This document shows, piece after piece, positions 11,318-24,850 of a stretch of 64,000 nucleotides of DNA. The stretch's first letter is position 1; the number at the start of each line of letters is the position of its first letter. This stretch comes from Diphasiastrum complanatum (taxonomy: Eukaryota > Streptophyta > Lycopodiopsida > Lycopodiales > Lycopodiaceae): contig CM055094.1 of assembly GCA_029204225.1 (NCBI GenBank), positions 71,531,884 through 71,595,883 of the forward strand, written 5' to 3'. The position numbers and the translations under genes are program-made. The notes beneath the pieces are model-generated. The model did no database searches and was not told the origin of the DNA. It saw only the letters and a list, made by a program, of their open reading frames with translations.

Positions 11318-12605
11318 CTTTCCTTTAAAATCCTATATATGATAGATAGAAAGATTTCATAATTGATATAGAGAATATTAGTGTTCAAGTTGGATGCTTC
11401 ACTATCACTTATACCTATTTTACATAATGAGATGAGCAAAACTACATGAAGGAGTACATAGAATCCTAATGGATGGGTTCCTCCATGATTATGCCTATGA
11501 TATCATTGTAGAATAGTAGCAACACACCTTTTTGGTTCTATTGCCATCTGGTTTGGGTTGTGTTGGGAATCTGGATTATAATAATTTTCAGTTGTGGGTG
11601 GAGTTACCATTGGTAAGCGAGGAAAGGGAACACATTACAATGGTAGTCAGAATATGTATCACAAGAATTTCAGGTTTGGGAGGATTTGATAAGAGCTTTT
11701 CTGAAGCGGTATCGAAAGGAGCATGAGGATGAAGAAATTTTAGATAAGCTTCAGGCGATTAAGCAGAAGAGGAAGGAGGATGTAGTGGCTTATGTCTAGT
11801 AGTCCAAAATACTTGAGAAAAGGCTTCAAGAACAATGTCTGAATGGCACATGACATTGTGCCATATGCAGTATGTACAATCACTAGACTAACGATTGTAG
11901 GAGGTTGCAGACTGTTTGGACTATAGGAGCATTTGTGGTGCAAACACAGCAACAACAGCAACCCCAACCACAGTTGCAGCAACGTCCAATACCTTATCAT
12001 CAAGGTTAACAAATGGAGCAATGGCCATTTCAAATACCAACACAATATTGACAAGATGTTTTGGAGGATGTTTGTTGTTTTGTAGCCAAATGGGGTATAG
12101 GTATTTTAATTGTGTCCCATATCATCAACAATTGGTCGGTAATTTAGAATGAGTATTGCCTCCACCTCGATTAAATAATTGTTTCAATGATCATAATTTG
12201 AGGCACAACCATCATCAAAATCTTGGAGTAGGGAATGAACCAAAACAACAAGTACCTGTGCAAGTGGTAATGTTGAAGAATCGCAATTGATATGTCCAAG
12301 CGGTCACTTGCCATAGGGATGAAGGAAAAGCGATAAGGCAGGACATAACAGCTGAAGATTTGTGGATAAGTACAAGCCGAACATCCAACACTGACATAAG
12401 TCAGATGGCTAAAGTTACACATGAGGGGTTACACCAATTGCAGCAAAATCAGGAACCCAATTCTTCTCGAAAATTGGTTGATATTGTGGTTGATCAGATT
12501 GCTGACTTTGTCAATAATTATAAGTTTCAAGTTACGATAGGGCAGTTGATTCAGATTGCACCTTATTTAGCTGATTCAATATGCTCTAAATTGTTTGGAT
12601 TCTAG
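11318..12605 (+). pseudogene. Ty3/gypsy gag remnant, copy 1
   Basis: Decayed gag in several frames, homologous to 40646-42640 (minus) and 55980-57700 (plus). Comparison of the copies shows a retrotransposon gag domain (WEDLR...FLKRY, EEILDKLQAI, KRKEDVVAYV) and then a nucleic-acid-binding region, which in copy 3 keeps two CCHC knuckles; here most of the knuckle region is deleted. The segment WVELPLVSEEREHI at 11590-11640 is conserved in all three copies. All copies carry an in-frame TAG after VAYV. Confidence 0.8.
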
Positions 12606-12629
12606 TGACCAGTAGAGTTACCATCAGCA

Positions 12630-12857
12630 TTGATCAGTACTATTGTGAATCAACAAAACATGATATTGTTCCGACATTGGAAATTAACATTTCAGGATCT
12701 TAATATCGGAGGTGTACATATTGATGGTGGAGTAGGAGTGGATATTATCTATGAGGAAACATACAACAAATTAAAAAATATACCATTTCAGAAAAGCCAA
12801 CTTGTCTTCCGAATACATGGGATTCTCCAGTGGGGAAAATTCGGAAGGTTCCGGTAA
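12630..12857 (+). pseudogene. Gypsy protease fragment
   Basis: Reads FQDLNIGGVHIDGGVGVDII then YEETYNKL, a retropepsin-like protease in which the usual D-S/T-G is D-G-G, common in one group of plant gypsy elements. Lies downstream of gag in the expected order. Copies 2 and 3 match up to about 12820 and then jump to a different 3' end, whereas copy 1 continues. Confidence 0.75.
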
Positions 12858-13058
12858 GCATTAAAGGATTGAAATTATTATTGAATTTTGTGGTCATGAG
12901 GCTGCCTACATGAGCAGATGTGTATTTTGTTCTTTTGAGAAGACCCTGGTTATGATCTGTAAAAGCTGTGCATGACTAGGCAACATGAATTGTTATCTAT
13001 CTGAGGCAGGGGACCCTAGTACCAACAATGGATTTTCCATTGATACCTGTGCAACTGA

Positions 13059-13330
13059 ATGAACAATTTCAAAGGTGGTTTAGATTTGATTGGGAAGATT
13101 AACCCACCATCAAAGAATGTTCATCAACACATTGTGGTAGCCAAGGATCATGTGACCAAGTGGGCAGAGGTGAAAGCTTTGAGTGATAACACAACTAGAT
13201 CCATAACCGGGTATCTTACTAAAGCAGGTGCTAAAGAAAGGGGGCTCCTGGCATGATTTTTTACAACCTACGTTATGGGCTAATCGCACTGCTTACAAGA
13301 TATCCACAAGTTTTACACCTACGAGGCATA
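13059..13330 (+). pseudogene. Gypsy integrase fragments
   Basis: GLDLIGKINPPSKN, HIVVAKDHVTKWAEVKAL and, in another frame at about 13266-13320, LWANRTAYKISTSFTP correspond to the start and end of the gypsy integrase core (usual forms: WGLDLIGPI, TKWVEA, LWAYRTAYKTSTG). The sequence between them and the whole RT-RNase H are missing, so this element is dead. Confidence 0.8.
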
Positions 13331-15076
<1,746 letters not shown>

Positions 15077-15215
15077 TCTCATCCCCTTAATTTGGTGATT
15101 GAATGCAGCCTTATGCTTCAAAAATTTGCAATCGTGAGTATCAAGCTTTCATTTCATATGTGGTGAGTATTGTATGCCTCTCCCCCCCGCCCGTCTCTCT
15201 CTCTCTCTCTCTCTC

Positions 15216-15270
<55 letters not shown>

Positions 15271-16509
15271 TGAATCACCAACCAAAACCTCATACCACTG
15301 TCATCTAATAACTAGAATAAACATAGGATTGAAACTTACACGTAACTATCACGAGTTTTAAAAGACAGTATAGGAAAATTACAAGAATCCTCTTCGACAT
15401 GTATCTACAATCAAAATTCTTTACTACTCATGACAAACATAAAAGTATGATATTTTTTATTTTTCCTACCACCACGGTAGTTCAATTTATCTCTATTTAC
15501 TTTTCAACCCCCATTTTGACAAGCTTCTTTGGTTCCTCAATGGAAATGATGATTTTAGAAGCCAATAGACACTACACTATTAAGAGCTAATCAATTTACA
15601 TGGTACATGTGTTTGAGAGGGTCAATATCTTCTTCTTGAGTTTTTCCATCTTGAGAAGATAAAGAGACAATCTAATTTGCCTTGAGCAATATTATGTTAG
15701 AACTAACTTTTTGATAGCAAACAAACGGTATCTTTTACAAACTTCTTGAAAATGCATTCAAGGTTGTGCTCACCAATTTTCTTTAGCGCATGCAAAAGCT
15801 TACACACGTGTACAATGTATACGAGCAACAGAAGGTTTTTCTCCAGTCGAAACTTTCTCAGGAGCTTTTTTCTAAACATTTATAACTGTCATATTTTCAG
15901 CCCCATGTCTCAAAGTTTGAATTTATCCATTACCTTTGCTTGCTGCACACAAACACAAGAATGTCAAGGCTTCACAAATACATGTAAAAACCAACAAAGA
16001 ATCAAGTTTCCCTTGTGATATTCTAAGATTTCAAATGATAATTTCTTGAAACACGATTCTAGTGGTGGTTTTCAGATGGCAGGTATGGGTGCTTGAAGTC
16101 TCCTATTATGCATGAGAATTAACCTTATACATGGAAAACATGCACATGGTAAATGGTCAAAGTAGGTGTAAATCATACTAAATTGTAGATGTTGCAACTG
16201 TTCATAAAAAGCTTACTCTTTTAAATCTGATGTTTTTGGCCTACTATCAAATATCCTCAGTTGTTCACAAACCCTATTTTTAGCGGTAAGTTTGCCTACT
16301 TTTCATTGGATATGAATTTGATTCATGTTAAGTATTGGTCCTTTAGGGCAACCGCTGATTTTAGGTAAAGTTTTGTAATCTAAAGAACCTCTTGTGCTGC
16401 TACTGATTGAGGGTATTGAAAATTAATGTTGATGGAATGTCTGCCACTATAGATTTCCATACACACTTCCATGTCTTTTCATTTCCATATATGCTGTTGC
16501 ACTACTTGC
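15077..16509 (+). repeat. Dispersed repeat family R, copy 2b with ~690-bp insertion
   Basis: Starts at the ATGACATATCTCA motif, holds the CT/TA microsatellite (15192-15270) and resumes the shared sequence at about 15973 after a unique insert (15285-15972) between CACCAACCA and TTCACAAAT. The insert shows no recognisable gene. The repeat ends at CACTACTTGCAA where a copia fragment begins. Confidence 0.75.
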
Positions 16510-16512
16510 AAA

Positions 16513-17085
16513 GGCTCTTATCAGAGTCATGAGATATCTTCGAGCTACTATGGACTTTTGCCTTTGTTATGGAGCAGTTGGCAATGAGAAACTCAATTTA
16601 CTCAGTGGTTACACATATGCAAGTTGGTAGGAGATGTAGACACTCGTAAATCCACTTTCGGATTTACATTCTTCCTCAACAATGGTTCAATTTCTTGGAA
16701 CAGTCACAAGCAATCTTCAATAGCTCTATCTTCCACTGAATCAGAGTATATCGCAGCCTCTCAAGCTACAAAGGAAGCAATTTGGTTGAGGAACTTACTC
16801 TCAGATATCAGTCTGAATCAATATGCTTCGACGACATTATTTTGTGATAATCGAAGTGCCATTGTTTTATCATCCAACCCTTGATTTCATTCTAGGAGTA
16901 AGCACATTGAACTAAAGTATCATTTTGTCAGAAGCAAAGTTCTCAACGAGGATATCAGATTGCAGTATTGTAGAACGCAAGATATGACAGCAGATGTTTT
17001 TACCAAAGCATTAAGTTTGGATTCACACAAAAGATTCTGTGTAGAACTAAGTTTGAAGGTCCAGGCATTCAAGGATTTAGATTAA
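16513..17085 (+). pseudogene. Ty1/copia RNase H C-terminus (family F, copy 1)
   Basis: Reads LIRVMRYLRATMDFC, GDVDTRKSTFGFTFFLNNG, SSTESEYIAASQATKEAIWL, FCDNRSAIVLSSNP and ADVFTKALSLDS, the 3' end of a copia polyprotein (RNase H with CDN and the conserved FTKAL). A TAG at 16621 region and a TGA after SSNP break the frame. Closely related to 60601-61260 on the minus strand. A polypurine tract (AAGAGGGAG) at 17084-17092 precedes the LTR. Confidence 0.88.
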
Positions 17086-17092
17086 GAGGGAG

Positions 17093-17720
17093 TGCTGGAT
17101 TATTCTCCTTCTTACTAATCGACTAATCAGTTTTAATCTTCATTCATTGTTTATCCAGTTCTGCGGATTTTTCCATGTTTTTATACAGTTTGTAGAATTA
17201 CAAGTGTTTTTACACAGTCTGCAGAAATACACGGAGTTTGACAATAGTGTCGTCTTTTTCGTCTGTTAGGAATCTCGTGAAAAAATGCAGTGTCGTCTTT
17301 TTCACATTTTTCGCCTGTTAGGAATCTCGTGCAAATATGCAGAGTCGCATTTTTCGCTTTTTCCAAAGAGCCTCAAATGTTAAAAAAAAGACTCTGGCAA
17401 AGTGTGGGACAACCTTAAAAGAGATTTTAAGGCACTGTCGGGTTTTTTGCAAAATCCCGACACTGTCGCCTTTTTGCGATAGTGTCGCCTATGGCTGTTT
17501 TAGTTCATTTCTACAGAAGTGACAGTTTGGTTCATTTATGCAGACAGACTGTTTACGACCAATTTCCACCGCTTATCAGCAATCAATGACAAGGATCCGG
17601 ATGGATGCCAGCGGATCACCAGCCAACTGGCGATCGAAATTAATTTCTTAGGATAAATAGTTGTTCATATTCATACAGTTTTATTATCAAATCAAATTAT
17701 CAATTATCAAGCATTTGAAT

Positions 17721-17757
<37 letters not shown>

Positions 17758-17843
17758 GTCTGCAAGCTTGAACACTCTTGAGCATTCTAGTTCACTTCTT
17801 AGAGTTGTTTTAGAGATTGCTATTGTGCTACTGCTTCTCAACA
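17093..17843 (+). repeat. LTR of copia family F (right end tentative)
   Basis: Begins TGCTGGATTATTC directly after the polypurine tract; proposed end is CTTCTCAACA at 17843, giving TG...CA and about 751 bp. Contains short direct repeats (GTTAGGAATCTCGTG twice, CACTGTCG-type motifs several times) and a (CT)n run at 17728-17757. No primer-binding site follows. Confidence 0.6.
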
Positions 17844-17849
17844 TTGCGC

Positions 17850-18180
17850 TGAATTCAAACTTTCATTTTGGCCGCTTAGATTTATTGTCTATAAGCAAGA
17901 TTACAAATCAAGGCTATAGAGCTTTGTTCAACTCTAGACAATGTACTGTTCTAGATGATGAATCTAATGAAATCCTCTCTACAAACAAAGAATGTAATTT
18001 GTATATCTTGAGTCATGATTATGCACTTGCTGCAAATGTGAGTAATTCAAATGCCCAATTATGACATCAAGGATTGGGACACTTAAACATGAGAGCAATC
18101 TTGTACATGCATCACAATAGTATGGTTAAAGATTTGAGCATTAATGTTGCCTCGTGTGAGATGTGCTTACTAGGCTAGAT
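17850..18180 (+). pseudogene. Copia pre-integrase region
   Basis: LDLLSISKITNQGY followed by CNLYILSHD and, after a stop, HQGLGHLNMRAIL...CEMCLLG: the HHCC zinc-binding module that precedes copia integrase. Gag and protease are missing between the LTR and this point. Confidence 0.8.
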
Positions 18181-18353
18181 TTAGATTTTCAGCATACTGG
18201 TCTAAATTCTTAATGCATTTAATAGATCATATTTAAGAATCGTTTCATTTTCAAATAATCATCTGATAAGAATCAAGTACCTATTTACGATTCGTCAATT
18301 ATAATTCATTGATATCCATAACCATACTAAATCATTAAAGGATATCAGAATAT

Positions 18354-18825
18354 ATGTCCAACATAACTCAGGAAATATCTTTTATCGATGACTATTCGAG
18401 ATTTACCGAGACAATGTTCATCAAAAACAAATATGAGGTATTCAACTACTTCAAAGAATTCAAGCAATTTGTTGAGAGACAGACTAGTCAAAAACTCAAG
18501 ACCCTACGAATAGATTGTGGGGGAGAATACATGTCATACAAAATGTCCGACTATCTATCTTCGTGCAGCATACATCATCGGTTCACCACCAACTACACCC
18601 CACAATTGAATGGAGTAGCCAAAAGGAAGAATTGAACATTGCTTGATGCAACACAAACAATGATATCGAATGCTTAGCTACCCAATAATTTTTGGACTGA
18701 AGTAGTTTCAACAACTTACTATCTACAAAATTATTCAAGCACCAAAACAGTCGAGTCGAAGACTCCCTTCGAAGCCTACTATGGGCGAAAGTTGAATTTG
18801 AACAAGGGCCTCGACCCCTCATAGC
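18354..18825 (+). pseudogene. Copia integrase core fragment
   Basis: FIDDYSRFTETMFIKNKYEV, RIDCGGEY and TPQLNGVAKRKN are the three landmarks of a copia integrase catalytic core, with the first D in IDDYSR, the second in RID and the E altered to K in VAKRKN. A TGA follows directly, then FWTEVVSTTYYLQN and TPFEAYYGRK in the same frame. About 170 bp of unrelated sequence separates it from the HHCC module. Confidence 0.85.
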
Positions 18826-19489
18826 CATAATAATTTATGGGTCAAGATAGGCCTATTGACCTCCTTACTGGATATTTGTCCAAGATCAGATTTAATGTGG
18901 ACATGACACTTAAAATGACATAAACAATTGAGACAATTTTTCAAAATGGGTTCAAAGTGATTAATGAGGCTTGAAGAGACATTACAACATAAGGTCCCTA
19001 GCTTTCTTTATTGTCATCCCATTCGGAGCATTTCATGGCATCCTCAAGATGAACTTCCAATGGAGTGACACTCTAAGGATGATTTCACTAATATGGGATA
19101 AATGTAGATGGATATCACATGTAGCTTCTAGCTTGTTATCCCATCTCACTATGACATCAACTATAAAATAGTGTCGTTGGCTTAATTGATGGTATGACAC
19201 CTTCATGTGTACTTCTGTTTGATTTTCTAGCTTTACTTTAAGGTTAAATCAAAGATTATGTCTATGCTTCCTTTAAGGAAATACTACTTCAAAAAATCAA
19301 TCCACTCTCTCTCCAATGCTCATCAGAGACATGAGAGAATGTCTCTCTTTTTTAATTTTTTTTTAGCAAGTATAGACTTTATCTTACCTTACATCAACAT
19401 ACTAGCATTCGTTCTACTCATTGCCTTAGCGAGAAAAATATAAAAGTTTTGCAGGATAACTCTTATAAAGTTAGAAAGATAGATTATGT
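18826..19489 (+). other. No gene recognised
   Basis: Continues from the copia remnant without recognisable RT. ORFs of 60-66 codons have no visible domain. Ends where block Y begins. Confidence 0.4.
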
Positions 19490-19972
19490 GTTAGCTAGTC
19501 ATGATTCTTTAAAAGAACAAAAAGATAGTGCTTATGATAAATTGAGTTGTAGCTCTTACTATTGCACCCTTTTCTACATGTACTTTAGACTCTAAAACAG
19601 AAAATGAAGCTTACTTCACTCATGTAGAGGTGACATAGAACCCTTGACTAGGTTCCTCATCCACGGAATCAACAAAACTCTCCTCTTGGTGTAGAGAGGA
19701 AGGTTCTTCTACCCGTAACCTCAGAAACTCCATGGAAAAATCACATTGTTTCCTCTAATACTAATAGCTGATGATTATAAATATTGTGAGCTTCTTGGTT
19801 CTTTTTAATAGCCAAGGATCAAGTCAATTTGATAGCTTTGTAGATCAGTGCTTTTTCTGGCTTTAATTCCTTCACCATATTGTCCTTGTAAAGTGGGGAT
19901 CTAATAAGCTACTAGCCAACCACAAAAGATATGCTATGTTTCATAAACTCATATCTCAAGTAGATTGTTTCA

Positions 19973-20218
19973 ATGTTTATTTTGTGTGTAGCATGGTGTG
20001 GAGATGAGGGGTATTTCATGGAAAAAGGAGATTCAATTTGTACCATCGAAGGAGGGTTGATTCTGTTTATGGGCTATGCAAAGTCATCGTGGGATGAAAC
20101 ATGGGAGCGATCGAGTATGGAATTTGATGAGAAGATGAAGGGTGATCCAATTTGGTTAGGTATGCATAGTTGCATGTCGACTTGTTGGGATGGAAATCAC
20201 ATGTTGGAGGCTAGATGA
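19973..20218 (+). CDS. Conserved short ORF of unknown function in block Y, copy 1
   Basis: 81 codons, nearly identical to the frame at 59773-60018 on the other strand (the visible differences are conservative). Residues include a Cys-rich start (CVAWCGDEG) and SWDETWERSSMEFDEKMKGD. No signal peptide or catalytic motif is evident. Could be a decayed exon of a transposon gene; coding status is unproven. Confidence 0.3.
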   Translation: MFILCVAWCGDEGYFMEKGDSICTIEGGLILFMGYAKSSWDETWERSSMEFDEKMKGDPIWLGMHSCMSTCWDGNHMLEAR

Positions 20219-21270
20219 AGGCCATTTCATGAAAAGTTTTTCAAGGACATCAATGAACATGTGCTAGTAAGGGCTTCATTCATCCACCTAATAAAAGAAG
20301 GTACAATGAAAATACTCACATTCATGAATTCATCAGTAAGCAGTTTCATAAGATGACAGTACATTGCATTTGTTGTTTACAAATACAAAAATGAAAATTG
20401 TGATAATGAGCTGGGACTGTGGTTCCTCTTCATTTATAAATTGTGCTCCATTCTTCATCTTCCAATGTCTGATTATGAAATTGGAATATTAGTTGTGTTC
20501 CTTATAATACTTTTTGCTAAAAATCTTGTATGGGAGAGGTGAAGTGGGATTGAATATTTTGTGAGTATAAGATAAATCATTGCTTGAGAGGCATAAATCG
20601 TCAAATCTATGATTGTGGTGTAGACTTGTGAAGGACTATGGGTAGAAGGAAATGGAAATTGTGATTCATCTATGTAGCAATTGATGGGGCAAGAGAGATA
20701 GGAAGAACGAGAATGCAGAAGAGAGCAGAATATTTCGGAATAGCTCTCCGGTTCTAATCGGCTGCTAGGTGCAAAAACAGTCTAATAGACAGCTTATGCT
20801 AAAGATAATCACAGCTTTATGCATTCTGATTGCCCAACATGATCTTAAAATTAATTCATACTCTAAAAACAAGAGTACAGTCCAACGAAGAGATTGGAGA
20901 TGGTTTGTGTGTGGTACTACTGAAATCAGATTCAACGTGAAGTATAGTTCTGAAATGAATGGAAGAGCAGTATGATATCGCGAGTTCCTCAGGCGTCAAA
21001 GACAACCATCGTTTGATCAGAAACTGTGGAGTCGTAGACGTCCGTGTTCTGATCAGGGTGAGTATACAAGCATGATCAAACAGCAATGAAAGTGCATTCA
21101 ATCACAACATGCATTCATCTATGTAGTACACAAATACTGCTATCTTACACTGAAGCACAATACAAATAACAATTACAACAAAAAATGACAGCGTAATTGG
21201 GAGGCTCAAATAATGCATCTCATGGACGGAGCAACCAACAATCTGTGCTTGGATGATCTATTTAGATATT

Positions 21271-21662
21271 TCATCTGTGTGTTAACTACAATAAATGATT
21301 GTCACCTAATTAGGTAAGCCGCTTGTACTTGGAAGTATATGGCTTTTGTGACAACTGTACATAGTGTATACGGTCAACAAATAAGGACTGTTGACGTGGA
21401 CGAGGGCGTTGCAAATTCTCACTTCGCTTTATAAGGGAAGTGGCTTTCTCTCACTTTGCAAATTTGGGAAGTGGTTGGGAACATTCCTCGTTTAGAGTAG
21501 ATGACCTTCGGCATTTTTCTCTCTCTTCGAAATTTTGCGAAAAAGCCAAAGGTGCCCTAAAACAGTTCAACTCTGAAAATTAGATGACCTTCGGGAATTT
21601 TCTCTCTCTTCGCATTTTGTGAAAAAGCCGAAGGTGTTAAAAACAATTGAACTTTTTCATTA
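21271..21662 (+). mobile_element. ~390-bp insert present only in Y copy 1
   Basis: Y copy 2 reads straight through this site (GATCTATTTTCAACGGTC). The insert begins near AGATATTTCATC and ends before CAACGGTC, and ATTT repeats at the borders as a possible short target duplication. Inside are two ~80-bp direct repeats, each starting AGATGACCTTCGG and containing a near-palindrome (CTTCGGC...GCCGAAG). No coding frame. Confidence 0.5.
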
Positions 21663-22440
21663 TTTCAACGGTCTTTCGCCATTCTTGATATTGTTCCAAA
21701 TGCTATGGATGAAACTCAAACACTAGAGAATGCACCTTCAAAGCAATCATGTGAGTATTCTTTCATCGAGGTTCAAGTTTTGTGTGATGAGACACATCCA
21801 TCATGCTCATAATTTCCTTCCTCTAGTTAGTTCATAGATATGTAATGTTCTTACGATTTAGTCAAAGATTTACATCCTATGGTGATTGGCATACATGCCA
21901 ATGTTAGTTCTACATAATTTCCTAGCTCAATACAATCCATCTTGTCTATACAATGTTATTCATTAATCTAAGTTATTTGAGATGCTTCATGTGGTGCTAT
22001 TAGTAATGCTATCTATTCTATGTTGTGAATCTAGTTCTTGAGGATGGCGATCTACATTCATGAGTCTTATGTGTCCATTGGGTTCCCTATCCAACATATC
22101 CACTTGTTTATGTTGTTGTTATTAAGCATTCATAGTCTAGATGACTAGCTTGGGAGGTTGTCATGCCATGTCCAACTGTTTTTCTAGAGATTCTTGGTCT
22201 TTACAAATTGCTTGAGACATGTTTACATTTCCAATTTTATGGCTGGCTAATACCATTGACATCATCACTTTGGAACTTTTACATTTATTTGATGTAGAGG
22301 GTGAAACCATTGACATCGTCATTGCAGTTAATGTGTATTGATATATATACATGATCCCCATGAAAAAGTCATCTTGAAGTGTGTGACAAAGACTGTGGTC
22401 TATTTTTGCTAAAAACTGCAATAAGAGTACTTTGGACAAT

Positions 22441-23370
22441 ATTGGTTAACACACGTGAGATTTGAATGGAGTTCAAATTGGAGTGTCAAATGTTGAATGT
22501 CGAATGAAGGTCAAATGTGAATTGTTAAATTAAAGTCAAATTTGAATTCGAATTCAAATGAAGGTCGAACAACAGTTCCAAGGAATCAAGGAATGTTCCA
22601 AGGAAATTCTAACAAATTTTAGGTGCTTGAACTTTGAATTTCTTGTTATTTGAATCATGACTGAAAATGCAGATAGCTCAAGTTGTGTTAAAAATTGCAA
22701 ATCTTCAAATTCTACTCAAATTTGAAGTGCATTGTGGTCGGGACATGAAAGATTTGGACTAGAATTAAAATCCCAACAAGAAAGTCCTAACTTGATTGAG
22801 CAAGGTTCATGCCTAAGTCAATACTTGTCGCGCACATGTATACCAGCCCAACAGTGATTCAAATAATTCCTAAACCTAATCTTATTGTATTTTAGAGAGG
22901 AACTTCTTAAGTTTTGGCTTTCATAGGAAGCTTGATTTATCTCATAAATTTGAACATAGTTCTTATTATTGCCATCATTTCAAAGCCAAAGAAGCAATGA
23001 CAACTCTCAAGTTGGTGAAACTAGCAACAATGTTGTTGTGAGCAAAATGGTCAATTTGCTAACAACAAATTTAGCAACATTGGCGAATAGTTAGTTCATA
23101 TATTATTTATTTATTTACCAATAATTATTGTTTGGATGAATTTTAATATTTCTAGATAAGAATTTCAAGTTTTGATTGTCTAGCTAAAAATGTGGTTAAT
23201 TCTCAAATGGTTAGGAGTTTGTTTCTCCTAAATGAAAATGCTTAGTATATTATGCAACTACAATTATCATTTAATGTGACCTCAAGTAAATCCTAGTTAA
23301 ACAAATTTTTATTGAATGATTGCATTTGTGGCCATGTGTTTAATGATAGAACACTGCCTATGAGTTATAA
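22441..23370. other. No gene recognised
   Basis: AT-rich. Contains loosely repeated GAAGGTCAAAT motifs (22490-22570) and a perfect 20-bp palindrome at 22540-22559 (ATTTGAATTC and its reverse complement). Confidence 0.5.
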
Positions 23371-23952
23371 TGTGTGGGATCACCTCAAACCTTGCTTGAA
23401 TGGATGGTCCAGATTGAATTACCTACCTAGGTCATGATATTGGGATCTACTTTTTCCTACAAATTTGACTAGGTGTAATTATCAGCCCTAAAAGCAAGTA
23501 GCCCCCATGGATGGAATCTTGAAAACATGGAGCCCTATGGATGGAATCCAAAATGACAATGCCCTCACAGATGGAACCTTAAATTTCTCTTTAGAAGGAT
23601 CTGTGGGCCGACGTAACTTAAGAGTAAAAAAGTTTCAACATAACATATAGGAAATAAGAAATAACGACTCGTCTCGCCGCTTCATTACCCCAATGCCCAT
23701 GACAAAGTGTCCATAAAGTTAGTATCCTCACAAAGTGTATGGAGACATTAAATCCCAATGAGCACATTGAATGAAGTCACGAACAAAAGTAACTCCTTCC
23801 ACTCAAAAGGAAAATTATTACCATCTAATAATCATGGCATACGCTAAGATTCATCATTGGATACAACACCAAAATCCACTATGTGTGTGTGAACCATTGT
23901 TGGGCTAGTATATAGGGTTACGGCTTCAATAATGGGTATTAACATGGTATCA
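23371..23952 (+). repeat. Possible solo or orphan LTR
   Basis: Starts TGTGGGATCACCTC and ends GGTATTAACA, followed at once by TGGTATCAAAAAAC, a degenerate initiator-Met primer-binding site. No gag-pol and no second LTR nearby. Three GATGGAA repeats lie at about 23508-23578. Confidence 0.35.
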
Positions 23953-24486
23953 AAAAACTTACCCGACTGGTATATGAATTTCTAATACTAGGTCTAGAAC
24001 CGGACACCCAATATTAACTATCTTATTGTTTATATTGATAGCCAGGTTTGGGAGATTTTGTGGATTTTTGTCATGGTATCAATAGCAGTACTATTTTTAG
24101 TAAAATGTTTTGATATTTCAAAATTTTGATATCTTAAATTATGATATTACTCATTAAAATGATTGTTTTTAGCAATTCGTACATGTATATACCCGGGTGG
24201 AAAACCGCATGGTATCACCCTTCTGATACCAACTCGGTCTATACAAGTCTACAACTCCTACACCTCCTTATGTTGATACCCTACTGGTATTAATTTTTTT
24301 AAATACCTGCAATACCGTGATACCTGCCCAACACTGGTGTAAATGCTCCGTGCTTGTAGCATGTGGCTGTAGCTGTAGTTGTAGGTAGTGTGATGTGATG
24401 TCATAGTGATATCATTCATTTGATGAAGAAAAAGAAGAAAATTATGGTGATATATCATTCTATAGGATATCATTCTATAGGATATA
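23953..24486. other. No gene recognised
   Basis: AT-rich sequence with several GGTATCA/TGATACC motifs but no assignable element. Confidence 0.4.
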
Positions 24487-24529
24487 GGTACTAAGTTGAT
24501 TTTCTTTGGTAGAAAATCAACTTAGTACC
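24487..24529. repeat. Perfect 19-bp inverted repeat with 5-nt loop
   Basis: GGTACTAAGTTGATTTTCT at 24487-24505 pairs exactly with 24511-24529 around a TTGGT loop. An RNA would form a short perfect hairpin; as DNA it may be a cruciform or the relic of a small inverted-repeat element. Confidence 0.85.
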
Positions 24530-24602
24530 AAGATTAAGGTATTAATGAGTGATAACTGTGGTTCAACCTGGGTGTTTTGAAGATGAGGTTTTTCGTGGTA
24601 AT

Positions 24603-24850
24603 TACACGGGCCCACAACTATCATCAAATAGGAATAACGAACGGCGTGTTTGATTCACATATGTCACACGGGCCCACAACTATCATCAAATAGGAATAAC
24701 GAACGACGTGTTTGATTCACATATGTCACACGGGCCCACAACTATCATCAAATAGGAATAACGAACGACGTGTTTGCTTCACATATGTCACACGGGCCCA
24801 CAAATATCATTTAATAGGAATAACGAGTGGCGTGTTTGCTTCACATAAGT
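24603..24850 (+). repeat. 62-bp minisatellite, four copies
   Basis: CGGGCCC starts at 24607, 24669, 24731 and 24793, exactly 62 bp apart. Each unit contains CACGGGCCCACAACTATCA and AATAGGAATAACGA. Units 1-3 are nearly identical and the fourth is diverged. The array ends 350 bp before the AP2 gene start codon. Confidence 0.95.

Larger units (their letters stand above)
19490..22440 (+). repeat. Block Y, copy 1
   Basis: About 2.95 kb found again inverted at about 58085-60492. Both copies keep an 81-codon frame (19973-20218 here, 59773-60018 minus) reading CVAWCGDEGYFMEKGDS then WLGMHSCMSTCWDG, with no family I recognise. Reading frames elsewhere in the block do not agree between copies. Probably the body of an unidentified mobile element or a duplicated genomic segment. 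Confidence 0.7.

Noticed and set aside
17181-17522. Overlapping ORFs on both strands at 17181-17522
   Set aside because: Both fall within the copia F LTR and reflect its short direct repeats.
24603-24850. Regular direct repeats considered as a CRISPR array
   Set aside because: The 62-bp units are contiguous with no unique spacers, and the DNA is plant nuclear. It is a minisatellite.
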